Below are positions 1 to 5,747 of a stretch of 5,747 nt of DNA, in pieces; within the stretch, counting starts at the first letter, position 1; each line of letters begins with the position of its first letter. The notes beneath the pieces are model-generated. The model made no database searches. It was not told where the DNA came from and saw nothing but the letters and a program-made list of their open reading frames with translations. The stretch spans positions 1 to 5,747 of the forward strand of contig JAIRKW010000082.1 of NCBI GenBank assembly GCA_031259875.1, read 5' to 3'. Origin of the DNA: Campylobacteraceae bacterium. GTDB taxonomy: Bacteria; Campylobacterota; Campylobacteria; Campylobacterales; Campylobacteraceae. Made by a program: the position numbers and the translations under genes.

Positions 1-869
1 GTATTTATGGCATCAGCACCTTCGCTTAAAGTTTCCAAATCCCCCTTAAGTCTTGCCATTAATATGGAAAATGTGGTAAGCAAAATCTCTTTTGGGACAG
101 CCTGCGCCGTTTGTAAAACACACTGCGAATCACACACTACAAGCTTTGGCGGAGTTTTTAGCATTGAGAGCATATTTACTATCTCATTCTCTTTTACAAA
201 TATACATATAGCGTCACTGTCAAGCACGTCTCTTAAAGCCTGCACCTGCGGCAGTATCATTCTGCCTTTTGGAGCTTGTATATCAATGGGCGTAACCAAC
301 AAAACGATATCACCTGCACTTACCAATCCGCCGAGCATTGTATTTTGCTTTATCCAACTTGGCGGCGTAATCTCTTGAAGTTTGCCGTAAAAAAGCGTTT
401 TATTCTCGCCTGTTTTTGCGCTCATTGTCAAAAATGCATCTGTTTTGCTTTGAATAAGCGCGGTAAATTCGCTTGAAGGCATTGCCAAATCGGACTTGCC
501 GCACACAATCATAAAAGGGATATTTCTGCTCTCAAATATCGCTGCCAAGCCCTCTTCAAACTCTCCCCACATATCTGCTTCGACTACAAGGACGGCTATA
601 TCGATTTTATCTATTATCTTTTTTGTCCGCTCAATCCTCTGCCTGCCAAGACTTCCCTCATCATCAATGCCCGCTGTGTCTATCAGCACTACAGGACCCA
701 AAGGCTGAATCTCCATAGCTTTTTCAACAGGGTCAGTTGTAGTTCCCGGGATTTCCGATACTATACAGAGCGCTTGATTTGTAACCAAATTTATCAAAGA
801 CGATTTGCCTACGTTTCGTCTGCCAAATATCCCTATATGAAGTCTTAAACCTTTTGGAGCATTCATCAT
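1..869 (-). CDS. hydF: HydF, GTPase scaffold maturase of [FeFe] hydrogenase (3' end cut by window edge)
   Basis: HydF is the GTP-binding cytoplasmic scaffold on which the [2Fe] subcluster is assembled from HydE and HydG products before transfer to apo-hydrogenase. The frame gives 289 residues and is still open at the left edge; family members are about 400 residues. The N-terminal Ras-like GTPase domain (about 1-165) shows the P-loop GRRNVGKSS (16-24), a G2 region with TTT (43-45), DTAG (64-67) and a G5 SAK (150-152). The G4 motif reads GKSD (124-127) where NKxD is expected. The dimerisation domain includes PIDIQAPKGR and LPQVQALRD (194-214), very like my recollection of Thermotoga HydF. The Cys/His ligands of its [4Fe-4S] cluster lie in the missing C-terminal domain, so their presence cannot be judged. 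The start at 869 overlaps the hydE stop as ATGA and sits 6 bases after a perfect AGGAGG; a second in-frame ATG at 866 is less well spaced. Identification is firm. Confidence 0.96.
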   Translation of the reverse strand, partial: MMNAPKGLRLHIGIFGRRNVGKSSLINLVTNQALCIVSEIPGTTTDPVEKAMEIQPLGPVVLIDTAGIDDEGSLGRQRIERTKKIIDKIDIAVLVVEADMWGEFEEGLAAIFESRNIPFMIVCGKSDLAMPSSEFTALIQSKTDAFLTMSAKTGENKTLFYGKLQEITPPSWIKQNTMLGGLVSAGDIVLLVTPIDIQAPKGRMILPQVQALRDVLDSDAICIFVKENEIVNMLSMLKTPPKLVVCDSQCVLQTAQAVPKEILLTTFSILMARLKGDLETLSEGADAIN

Positions 870-1909
870 GCCGCACCTCCTCTGTATATAAAATTATTGC
901 TGTCGCCGTTTGTCAGCGATACTCCTCTGCCGATTGAGCGGATTTTGCCGCTTATGCACAGTCTGCAGTGAGAAGGCGTATCATCCAGACAGATTTTTCC
1001 GGGATACAAGCGGTAAAGCGAGCGGTGTTCCCCCTCCGTAATCACAGGCATTACCACATTAGCGCCGCTTTGCAAGGCTATAACTCTTCCGTTTTTATCC
1101 AATGTCTCCATAGCTGTTGAAGCGGGTATATTGATTTTGGGCATCAAAAGCCTGATGATGGCCATAACTTTCAAAGCCATATAAAAACTGCCGTTTTTTT
1201 CGCTGCGTAAAGGCGTATTTTCATTTGATATAAAAGGACCTATGCCTATCATATCAAAACCGCTTTTTTGAAAAAACAAAATATCATCGGCAAGAGAAGA
1301 GATGCTTTGTCCCGGCAGTCCCACAAGTGAACCGCTGCCTGTTTCATAACCCAGCTTTTTCAAAACCTTCAAACACTCAAATCTGTTTTGATGACTCATT
1401 GAGGGGTGAAGCTTTTTATACAACTCTTCGTCTGTAGTCTCTATCCTTAAAAGATAACGGTTAGCACCCGCATTTTTATACGCAAGATACTCCTCTTCAC
1501 TTTTTTCACCGATACTAAGCGTAACATGCGCACCCATCTTTCGTATGCTTTTTATCACATGACAAAACTCGTCAATGCCATATATATTACTCTCTCCTGA
1601 TTGAAGCACTATAGTTTTGTATCCGTAAGATATCGCTTTTTCGGCCAAGCTTATAATCTCTTTTGGTTTTAATCTGTATCGTTTCAAGCTTTTATTTTGA
1701 CGTCTAAGTCCGCAGTAATGGCAGTTTTTTGAGCAGATATTTGAAAATTCCAAAAGACCTTTTAAGTGGACATCATCTCCATTATGCTCTTTTCTTGCTA
1801 AATTTGCATAAGAAAAGAGACTGTCATTATACTCATCAGACGATAAGATACCGACAATCTCTTTATGCGTCAAAGAGTTTGTTAAAAAGGCTTTTTGTAT
1901 GACGCTCAT
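866..1909 (-). CDS. hydE: HydE, radical SAM maturase of [FeFe] hydrogenase
   Basis: HydE is a cytoplasmic radical S-adenosylmethionine enzyme of the H-cluster pathway, acting on the HydG-derived iron synthon on the way to the dithiomethylamine-bridged [2Fe] unit. The protein has 347 residues, the usual family length. The SAM-cluster motif CSKNCHYC gives C59, C63 and C66, followed by GLRRQNK as in Thermotoga HydE. Other recognisable family segments are TIVLQSGE, RYLLRIETT, YETGSGSLVGLPGQ, DMIGIGPFI and the STAMET and SGANVVMP barrel strands. The optional second cluster site is present as C-x7-C-x2-C (C307, C315, C318), matching the spacing I recall in Thermotoga HydE; many homologues lack it. 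BioB and PylB are relatives, but the context and these segments single out HydE. The start lies one base after the hydG stop with no clear Shine-Dalgarno, so translation probably depends on coupling to hydG. The stop overlaps hydF by 4 bases. Confidence 0.97.
   Translation of the reverse strand: MSVIQKAFLTNSLTHKEIVGILSSDEYNDSLFSYANLARKEHNGDDVHLKGLLEFSNICSKNCHYCGLRRQNKSLKRYRLKPKEIISLAEKAISYGYKTIVLQSGESNIYGIDEFCHVIKSIRKMGAHVTLSIGEKSEEEYLAYKNAGANRYLLRIETTDEELYKKLHPSMSHQNRFECLKVLKKLGYETGSGSLVGLPGQSISSLADDILFFQKSGFDMIGIGPFISNENTPLRSEKNGSFYMALKVMAIIRLLMPKINIPASTAMETLDKNGRVIALQSGANVVMPVITEGEHRSLYRLYPGKICLDDTPSHCRLCISGKIRSIGRGVSLTNGDSNNFIYRGGAA
876..881 (-). promoter_or_regulatory. Ribosome binding site of hydF
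   Basis: AGGAGG on the minus strand, within an eight-base match to the anti-Shine-Dalgarno sequence (874-881). It lies inside the last codons of hydE, 6 bases before the ATG at 869 and 9 before the ATG at 866, and so favours the upstream start. It is the strongest ribosome binding site in the window. Confidence 0.85.
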
Positions 1910-1910
1910 T

Positions 1911-3377
1911 TTATATGTGGCAATCGTTTTTACCCTCGTCCAAACTGCTTATCATCTTTTCAACAGTTCCCGCGACTTGAGGAAGATTTTCCTGGAGCAT
2001 TTTCAGATATTTTGGAATGATTACACTCTCTCCTATCTCTTTAACTTCACTTGAGGCATAATCTCTTATATACTCTTTAAATGTCAAAATACCGTTTGGA
2101 ATGCAAAGATATTTTATGGTCGCATGTTTTGCAAGCGGCATAAAATTACACCCTGTGCGTCCCTCTCTGTAACATGACGTACAAAAAGACGGAAGCCTGC
2201 CCTCTTTTATAAGGCTCAATATAAAATTGTCAATACTTCTGTGGTCTCCTATGGCAAACTGCTGTTTTGAAAGATTGTTTCCATCATTGTTCTCGGAGTA
2301 TCCGCCTATGCCTATATTTGTTCCGGCATCCATTTGCGAAATGCCGCATTTTTTTAACATCTCATCTCTTACACAAGAGTCTTCTCTAGCAGTTAAGATA
2401 GTGCCCGTAAATGGACACATCAAGCGGATAACGGCAGCGATTTTGACTATATCTTTATCGCTCACAGCGTAAGCAGATGCATTCGTATCGCTGTTTAAAG
2501 TCAGTTTTATTCTTGGAAATGACATGGTATGAGGACCTATATTAAACACTTTTTCCAAATCCATCGCATGATGGAGCATCGCTAAAATCTCATATCTGTA
2601 GTCATATAACCCAAAAAGCACGCCCACAGCCACATCATCAAGTCCTGCATTAAGGGCTCTGTGCAAAGCAAACAGCCGCCATTCGTATTCGCCTTTCAAT
2701 GTGCCTTTTGGATGAACTTTCTCATACGTGGCTTTATGATATGTCTCTTGAAATACCTGATATGTGCCTATGCCTTCCTGCTTTATCAGTCTATACTCAT
2801 CTTCAAACATCGGAGCGGCATTGATATTTACTCTTCTTATCTCGCTTTTATCTTTTTTGACGCCGTATATCGTCTTGACACTTTGAGCTATATATGACGC
2901 ATCGCTTTTGGGATGTTCGCCATATACTGCTATCAGACGTTTTTGTCCTGCATCCAAAAGCGACTCTATCTCTTTTTCCAACCCTTGCATATCAAGCGTT
3001 ATTTTCTGCATACCTTTATTTGAGGATTTAAATCCACAGTAAGAGCAGTTATTGACGCAGGGATTTGAGATATAAAGAGGAGAGAACAGCACTATTCTGT
3101 TGCCGTAGACCTCCTCTTTTATATACGCTGCTGCTTCAAATATCTCTTCCCACAGCGCATCATCAGTTGTGTTTAACAAAACCGCTGTCTCTTCCGGGGT
3201 TAGCATGTTTCCTTTAAGCGCATTGCTTTTTGCCTTTTCTATTACCGACAAAACTGCTTCTTGTGAAGGCTTTTGCGTCTTTTGCAAGACGGCGTTTATC
3301 TTCTCATCATCAATAAAATTCTCATAAGGATTTTTCCATTCCCTGATTTTATTCAACCTCTCTTTTGCCCACGACAT
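1911..3377 (-). CDS. hydG: HydG, radical SAM tyrosine lyase of [FeFe] hydrogenase maturation
   Basis: HydG cleaves L-tyrosine with SAM chemistry, giving p-cresol plus CO and cyanide, and builds an Fe(CO)2(CN) synthon on its auxiliary cluster. With the start at 3377 it has 488 residues, near the family's roughly 470. The SAM motif CVNNCSYC gives C107, C111 and C114 and is followed by GFKSSNKG. The C-terminal auxiliary cluster motif CX2CX22C is intact at C399, C402 and C425 (CTSCYREGRTG begins it); this tail separates HydG from the thiamine enzyme ThiH. Further family segments include AVYGEHP, YQVFQETYH, YEKVHP, VGVLFGLYDYR, GPHTMSFPR and DAGTNIGIGGY. A TTG at 3398 would add seven residues and overlap the upstream gene, but AAGGAG eight bases before the ATG at 3377 marks the true start. 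It begins five bases after the cytochrome b stop. An extra Cys (C410) between the auxiliary ligands is unremarkable by itself. Confidence 0.97.
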   Translation of the reverse strand: MSWAKERLNKIREWKNPYENFIDDEKINAVLQKTQKPSQEAVLSVIEKAKSNALKGNMLTPEETAVLLNTTDDALWEEIFEAAAYIKEEVYGNRIVLFSPLYISNPCVNNCSYCGFKSSNKGMQKITLDMQGLEKEIESLLDAGQKRLIAVYGEHPKSDASYIAQSVKTIYGVKKDKSEIRRVNINAAPMFEDEYRLIKQEGIGTYQVFQETYHKATYEKVHPKGTLKGEYEWRLFALHRALNAGLDDVAVGVLFGLYDYRYEILAMLHHAMDLEKVFNIGPHTMSFPRIKLTLNSDTNASAYAVSDKDIVKIAAVIRLMCPFTGTILTAREDSCVRDEMLKKCGISQMDAGTNIGIGGYSENNDGNNLSKQQFAIGDHRSIDNFILSLIKEGRLPSFCTSCYREGRTGCNFMPLAKHATIKYLCIPNGILTFKEYIRDYASSEVKEIGESVIIPKYLKMLQENLPQVAGTVEKMISSLDEGKNDCHI

Positions 3378-3382
3378 AAATC

Positions 3383-4072
3383 TCACTCCTTCACACAACA
3401 GTGCGTTTCATCTTCTTCTGTTTTAATCAAATCATTTTCAAGCCATTTTGGCGCACTCTCTTTCACCTCTTCAAGCGATACATAGCCTTCTCCTCTGCCA
3501 AACATCGCTTTAAAATCACCAAAGTTTATTATCGCCATAGGCGCATGTCCGAAAACAACCAAAGCCGTTACTGCGATAGAACCCCAAACGTGAAAGTAAA
3601 ACAAAAACACAGTAAACTGTTTTCCAAGCGCTGGAGTCAAAGCGTACAATAACCAGCCCGAGACTATAAGAGCAAAAATCATTATGATAAATACAAGATA
3701 AAGTACTTTCTGCCCCGCGTTAAATCTGCCTTGAGGCGCAACCTCTTTTGGTCCGAAATTAATGCCAAACAGTTTTCTGGGATATCCGCCAACATTCTTG
3801 AACCACGCTAACGTATCTTTGTCCCAATGAGTAAGATTTTTGAGCAGCAGTAAAAATCTATCATAATTTATAATTGCAAATCCGAAAAAATTTGCCGTAG
3901 ATATGACCGCCGCAACGATATGTATATCCATTGCCGTAACTGCTGCTGTATCGCTTATGGTTTTAAAATATATCAAAGCTCCTGTGACAATCAAAACAAT
4001 CCAGCTGATTAAGTTCAGATTATGAAATACCTTTTCTGAAATCGGAAATTTTAAAACTTTCTCTTCACGCAT
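3383..4072 (-). CDS. Cytochrome b membrane subunit of the [FeFe] hydrogenase (FdnI/FdhC-like)
   Basis: This 229-residue protein resembles the gamma (cytochrome b) subunits of formate dehydrogenases and membrane-bound hydrogenases. It probably anchors the exported hydrogenase and links it to the quinone pool. Four hydrophobic segments are visible at about 18-38, 47-70, 122-146 and 154-178. Histidines within or at the edge of them, H17, H51, H161 and H176, are the likely ligands of two b-type hemes; the spacing fits the FdnI family. The loop APQGRFNAGQK (112-122) is a family signature. The C-terminus is a charged soluble tail ending in an odd CysCys pair, part of which is dictated by the overlapping hydG ribosome binding site. 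The gene overlaps the small subunit by 8 bases and has AAGGAG six bases before its ATG. In Shewanella the equivalent gene is named fdhC; I give no symbol because naming differs. A formate dehydrogenase role is unlikely here, as no such catalytic subunit is nearby. Confidence 0.9.
   Translation of the reverse strand: MREEKVLKFPISEKVFHNLNLISWIVLIVTGALIYFKTISDTAAVTAMDIHIVAAVISTANFFGFAIINYDRFLLLLKNLTHWDKDTLAWFKNVGGYPRKLFGINFGPKEVAPQGRFNAGQKVLYLVFIIMIFALIVSGWLLYALTPALGKQFTVFLFYFHVWGSIAVTALVVFGHAPMAIINFGDFKAMFGRGEGYVSLEEVKESAPKWLENDLIKTEEDETHCCVKE
3386..3391 (-). promoter_or_regulatory. Ribosome binding site that fixes the hydG start
   Basis: AAGGAG on the minus strand forms the final Lys-Glu codons of the cytochrome b gene and lies 8 bases before the ATG at 3377. 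It supports that ATG over the upstream TTG (3398) and GTG (3386) alternatives. Confidence 0.85.
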
Positions 4073-4427
4073 GGCCTGCTCCTTGCAAAATAAGATTATT
4101 TCTATCTACATATGTTTTGGTATGCAAGAGCTGTTCGGCGACCTCGCCCATCGGCTCCGTGCTTAAATCCTCATAGACTTTAAGTACGCTTGGATTTTGG
4201 TGCGAACCTGTCAGATTAACCTTTTGCAGCCTTTTGTCATCTTTATAAAGACCTTGCTGTCTTAACCTTATGTAGGATTTTCGCTGTTTTACTATATCTG
4301 TTACCGCATATCCGCCTATTGCTATAGCTGATATTGAAACTCCTGCTATCTTTAAAAAATCACGGCGCGCGATAAGCTTGCCTGCTGACTTTTCTTTATA
4401 TATAACGCTCTTTTTATTTGTGCTCAT
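4065..4427 (-). CDS. hydB: [FeFe] hydrogenase small subunit with Tat signal
   Basis: This 120-residue protein is the small subunit of a split, exported [FeFe] hydrogenase (Pfam Fe_hyd_SSU type). The N-terminal half has a twin-arginine signal: ARRDFLKIAG at 20-29 with R21-R22, then a hydrophobic stretch at about 27-45. The remainder corresponds to the C-terminal segment fused to the catalytic chain in clostridial CpI, with RLRQQGLYKDDKRLQ (54-68), then SHQNPSVLKVYED and EPMGEVAEQLLHT. It has no metal-binding cysteines; in the Desulfovibrio enzyme this subunit wraps round the large one. Because the large subunit shows no signal peptide in the visible part, the pair probably folds in the cytoplasm, receives its H-cluster and is exported together by Tat. 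The start is supported by AAGGAG five bases upstream, overlapping the large-subunit stop. I see no obvious AxA-type cleavage site, so the signal may stay as an anchor; that is inference. Confidence 0.94.
   Translation of the reverse strand: MSTNKKSVIYKEKSAGKLIARRDFLKIAGVSISAIAIGGYAVTDIVKQRKSYIRLRQQGLYKDDKRLQKVNLTGSHQNPSVLKVYEDLSTEPMGEVAEQLLHTKTYVDRNNLILQGAGHA
4079..4084 (-). promoter_or_regulatory. Ribosome binding site of the cytochrome b gene
   Basis: AAGGAG on the minus strand, inside the last codons of the small-subunit gene and 6 bases before the ATG at 4072. With the 8-base overlap of the two genes it suggests translational coupling. Confidence 0.8.
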
Positions 4428-4432
4428 TTTAT

Positions 4433-4438
4433 CTCCTT
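4433..4438 (-). promoter_or_regulatory. Ribosome binding site of hydB
   Basis: AAGGAG on the minus strand, 5 bases before the small-subunit ATG at 4427. Its first two bases are shared with the TAA stop (4437-4439) of the large-subunit gene. Confidence 0.85.
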
Positions 4439-5747
4439 ACGCTTTAAGAGGAAGCGGTAAAAGCGGATGCAGCCAAGAGGTTCCCATCGTTCTTACAGGT
4501 TGTCCGCCGCCGTTTACACAGCCGCCGGGACAGTTCATAACTTCCACAAAATGGTATTTATTTCCATCATCTACCAATCTTTTGACTATCTCTTTGATAT
4601 TTCTTGACGCTCCGTTTACAACGGCTATTTTCACCTCTATAATTTTCCCGCCGTAATCTTTCAAAGGTATCGGTATAACAGCCTCCACGATATCTTTTTC
4701 ATAGCCTCTTACAACGATAACATCAGGGTTTGAGAGTTCAAATCCCGACAATATAAAATAAGCTGTCCTAAGAGCCGCTTCCATGACACCGCCGCTGTTT
4801 CCAAATATCGTAGCAGCGCCTGTGTACACATTCATCGTTTCTGTTTCTCTCTCATCTGACAATGTCAGCGGATTGATACCTTTTCTTCTGAAGATTTCCG
4901 CTGTATCTCTTGCCGTTAAAACAGCATCGATATCTTGAAAACTCTTAGTATCCTGCGGAATTTGGTTATTTTGAATGAGGTATTCGTATGCGGAGTTAAA
5001 TTCAGGTCTGCTTGCTTCAAAGATTTTGGCGGTACATGGCGTAACTGCGACCATAAAAATATCGCGCGGGTCAACTTTCCAAACAAATTTAGCCGCCCAT
5101 GTCTTAGCAAGTGCGCCGCCCATTTGAATCGGAGATTTAGCTCCTGAAATATGAGGAATCAAATTTGGGTGAAATGTTTCGGCATTTTTAACCCACGCAG
5201 GACAACAGCTTGTAAAATGTGGAAATGGATGATGTGCGACATGCTCCAAATCTTTACCTCTTTCGCCAAGCAGCCAATATTTTACTTTTTTGATAAACTC
5301 CGTACCTTCTTCCAAGATAGTTTGGTCGGCGGCAAAATTCACGTCATAGTTGTGAAATCCAGCTTTTTCAAAGGCGTTATACAAGCGATTTACCGTCAAA
5401 TCTCCGGGTTTCCCACCGAACTCTTCAGCTATGGAAACTCTGACGGAAGGCGATGGATGCGCTACAACAAACGCTTTTGGGTCTTGCAGCTTTTCCATTA
5501 TGATATCTACAAAACTCATCTGTTCAATCGCCCCAAACGGACAATTCACAAGACACTGAGCACAGTTTACACAACTGTTTACACTTATTTTGTGGGCAAT
5601 GCCAAGAGAGCCTTGAATGGCTTCGGTAGGACAGAATGAACTGCATGTATCACAGCCTACACAGTTATTTTGGTTGATTTTGATGATACCCCTCAACTCA
5701 CCTTTTCTGTGAGTACCGTCAAAATCAGCATTCGTTCCCCAAGCGTC
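4437..5747 (-). CDS. hydA: [FeFe] hydrogenase large (catalytic) subunit, 5' end cut by window edge
   Basis: This is the catalytic subunit that interconverts H2 with protons and electrons at the H-cluster. 436 codons are visible and the frame is open to the right edge. The only in-frame start candidate before the cluster motifs is a TTG at 5696 with poor ribosome-site spacing, so the gene probably begins beyond the window. Residues below are numbered from that TTG. Two [4Fe-4S] motifs (C12, C15, C18, C22 and C42, C45, C48, C52) relay electrons. H-cluster loops are TSCCPAW (162-168), TPCTAKIFE (219-227) and EVMNCPGGCVNGGGQP (385-400), giving ligands C165, C221, C389 and C393. By alignment from memory with CpI, the proton path is kept: C164 (C299), E130 (E279), E133 (E282), S184 (S319), with Lys137 for R286. 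Oddities are Thr219 where the loop normally has Met, and a long insertion before TSCCP. The chain ends 19 residues after GGGQP; its C-terminal segment is the separate small subunit. The M2-type (two accessory clusters), Desulfovibrio/Shewanella-like exported class fits best. Confidence 0.96.
   Translation of the reverse strand, partial: DAWGTNADFDGTHRKGELRGIIKINQNNCVGCDTCSSFCPTEAIQGSLGIAHKISVNSCVNCAQCLVNCPFGAIEQMSFVDIIMEKLQDPKAFVVAHPSPSVRVSIAEEFGGKPGDLTVNRLYNAFEKAGFHNYDVNFAADQTILEEGTEFIKKVKYWLLGERGKDLEHVAHHPFPHFTSCCPAWVKNAETFHPNLIPHISGAKSPIQMGGALAKTWAAKFVWKVDPRDIFMVAVTPCTAKIFEASRPEFNSAYEYLIQNNQIPQDTKSFQDIDAVLTARDTAEIFRRKGINPLTLSDERETETMNVYTGAATIFGNSGGVMEAALRTAYFILSGFELSNPDVIVVRGYEKDIVEAVIPIPLKDYGGKIIEVKIAVVNGASRNIKEIVKRLVDDGNKYHFVEVMNCPGGCVNGGGQPVRTMGTSWLHPLLPLPLKA

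Noticed and set aside
7..708. Three plus-strand open frames of 66-123 codons
   Set aside because: All are antisense to hydF, whose protein matches the family from P-loop to dimerisation domain. None shows a convincing ribosome site or family motif.
1911..3377. ThiH (thiamine tyrosine lyase) instead of HydG
   Set aside because: The C-terminal CX2CX22C auxiliary-cluster motif and the position beside hydE, hydF and the hydrogenase genes fit HydG; no thiamine genes are seen.
3378..3398. Longer hydG starting at the TTG at 3398 (adds MCEGVRF)
   Set aside because: It would overlap the cytochrome b gene by 16 bases, lacks its own ribosome site, and the ATG at 3377 has an ideal AAGGAG eight bases upstream.
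3383..4072. Formate dehydrogenase gamma subunit as the true role of the cytochrome b
   Set aside because: The family is shared, but the gene overlaps the hydrogenase small subunit and no formate dehydrogenase catalytic or iron-sulfur subunit is present, so a hydrogenase role is preferred.
4916..5110. Minus-strand open frame of 64 codons in a second frame inside hydA
   Set aside because: It overlaps the H-cluster-encoding part of the large subunit in another frame and shows no domain or ribosome site.
5151..5639. Plus-strand open frame of 162 codons
   Set aside because: It lies wholly antisense to the large-subunit gene, has no recognisable domain, and its product looks like random sequence rich in Phe, Lys and Arg. 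It is a shadow of the real gene.

Overview
The window is a single tightly packed minus-strand gene cluster for a three-subunit [FeFe] hydrogenase and its complete H-cluster assembly set. Read in the direction of transcription (right to left), it holds: the large catalytic subunit, whose 5' end runs off the right edge; the small subunit with a twin-arginine (Tat) signal; a four-helix diheme-type cytochrome b; the maturases HydG and HydE; and HydF, whose C-terminus runs off the left edge. I see no convincing plus-strand gene, RNA gene, repeat, mobile element or CRISPR array. Intergenic DNA amounts to about 15 bases in total, and neighbours otherwise overlap by 4 or 8 bases.

The three structural genes fit a membrane-bound, outward-facing enzyme. 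The large subunit carries two ferredoxin-type [4Fe-4S] motifs and the H-cluster loops. The small subunit supplies the Tat export signal and the C-terminal segment that is fused to the catalytic chain in single-chain enzymes such as clostridial CpI. The cytochrome b would pass electrons between hydrogenase and the (mena)quinone pool. HydG makes Fe(CO)(CN) synthons from tyrosine, HydE acts on them in the path to the [2Fe] subcluster, and HydF is the GTPase scaffold that delivers it to the apo-enzyme. From memory, the order large subunit, small subunit, cytochrome b (fdhC-like), hydG, hydE, hydF matches the Shewanella oneidensis hydAB-fdhC-hydGXEF cluster, except that no hydX lies between hydG and hydE here.

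The DNA is AT-rich (about 40% G+C by eye), with heavy use of ATA, AAA and AGA beside many GGC and GCG codons and good AAGGAG Shine-Dalgarno sites. This style suits an anaerobic or microaerophilic member of Campylobacterota (Sulfurimonas/Sulfurospirillum-like). That placement is an inference from codon style only; other anaerobic Gram-negative bacteria are possible.

The system itself is of a known kind. The points that deserve a second look are a Met-to-Thr change in the L2 H-cluster loop (TPC instead of MPC), a His-rich insertion just before the TSCCP loop, a HydF GTPase G4 motif in which Asn is replaced by Gly, and a large subunit whose reading frame stays open past the window edge.
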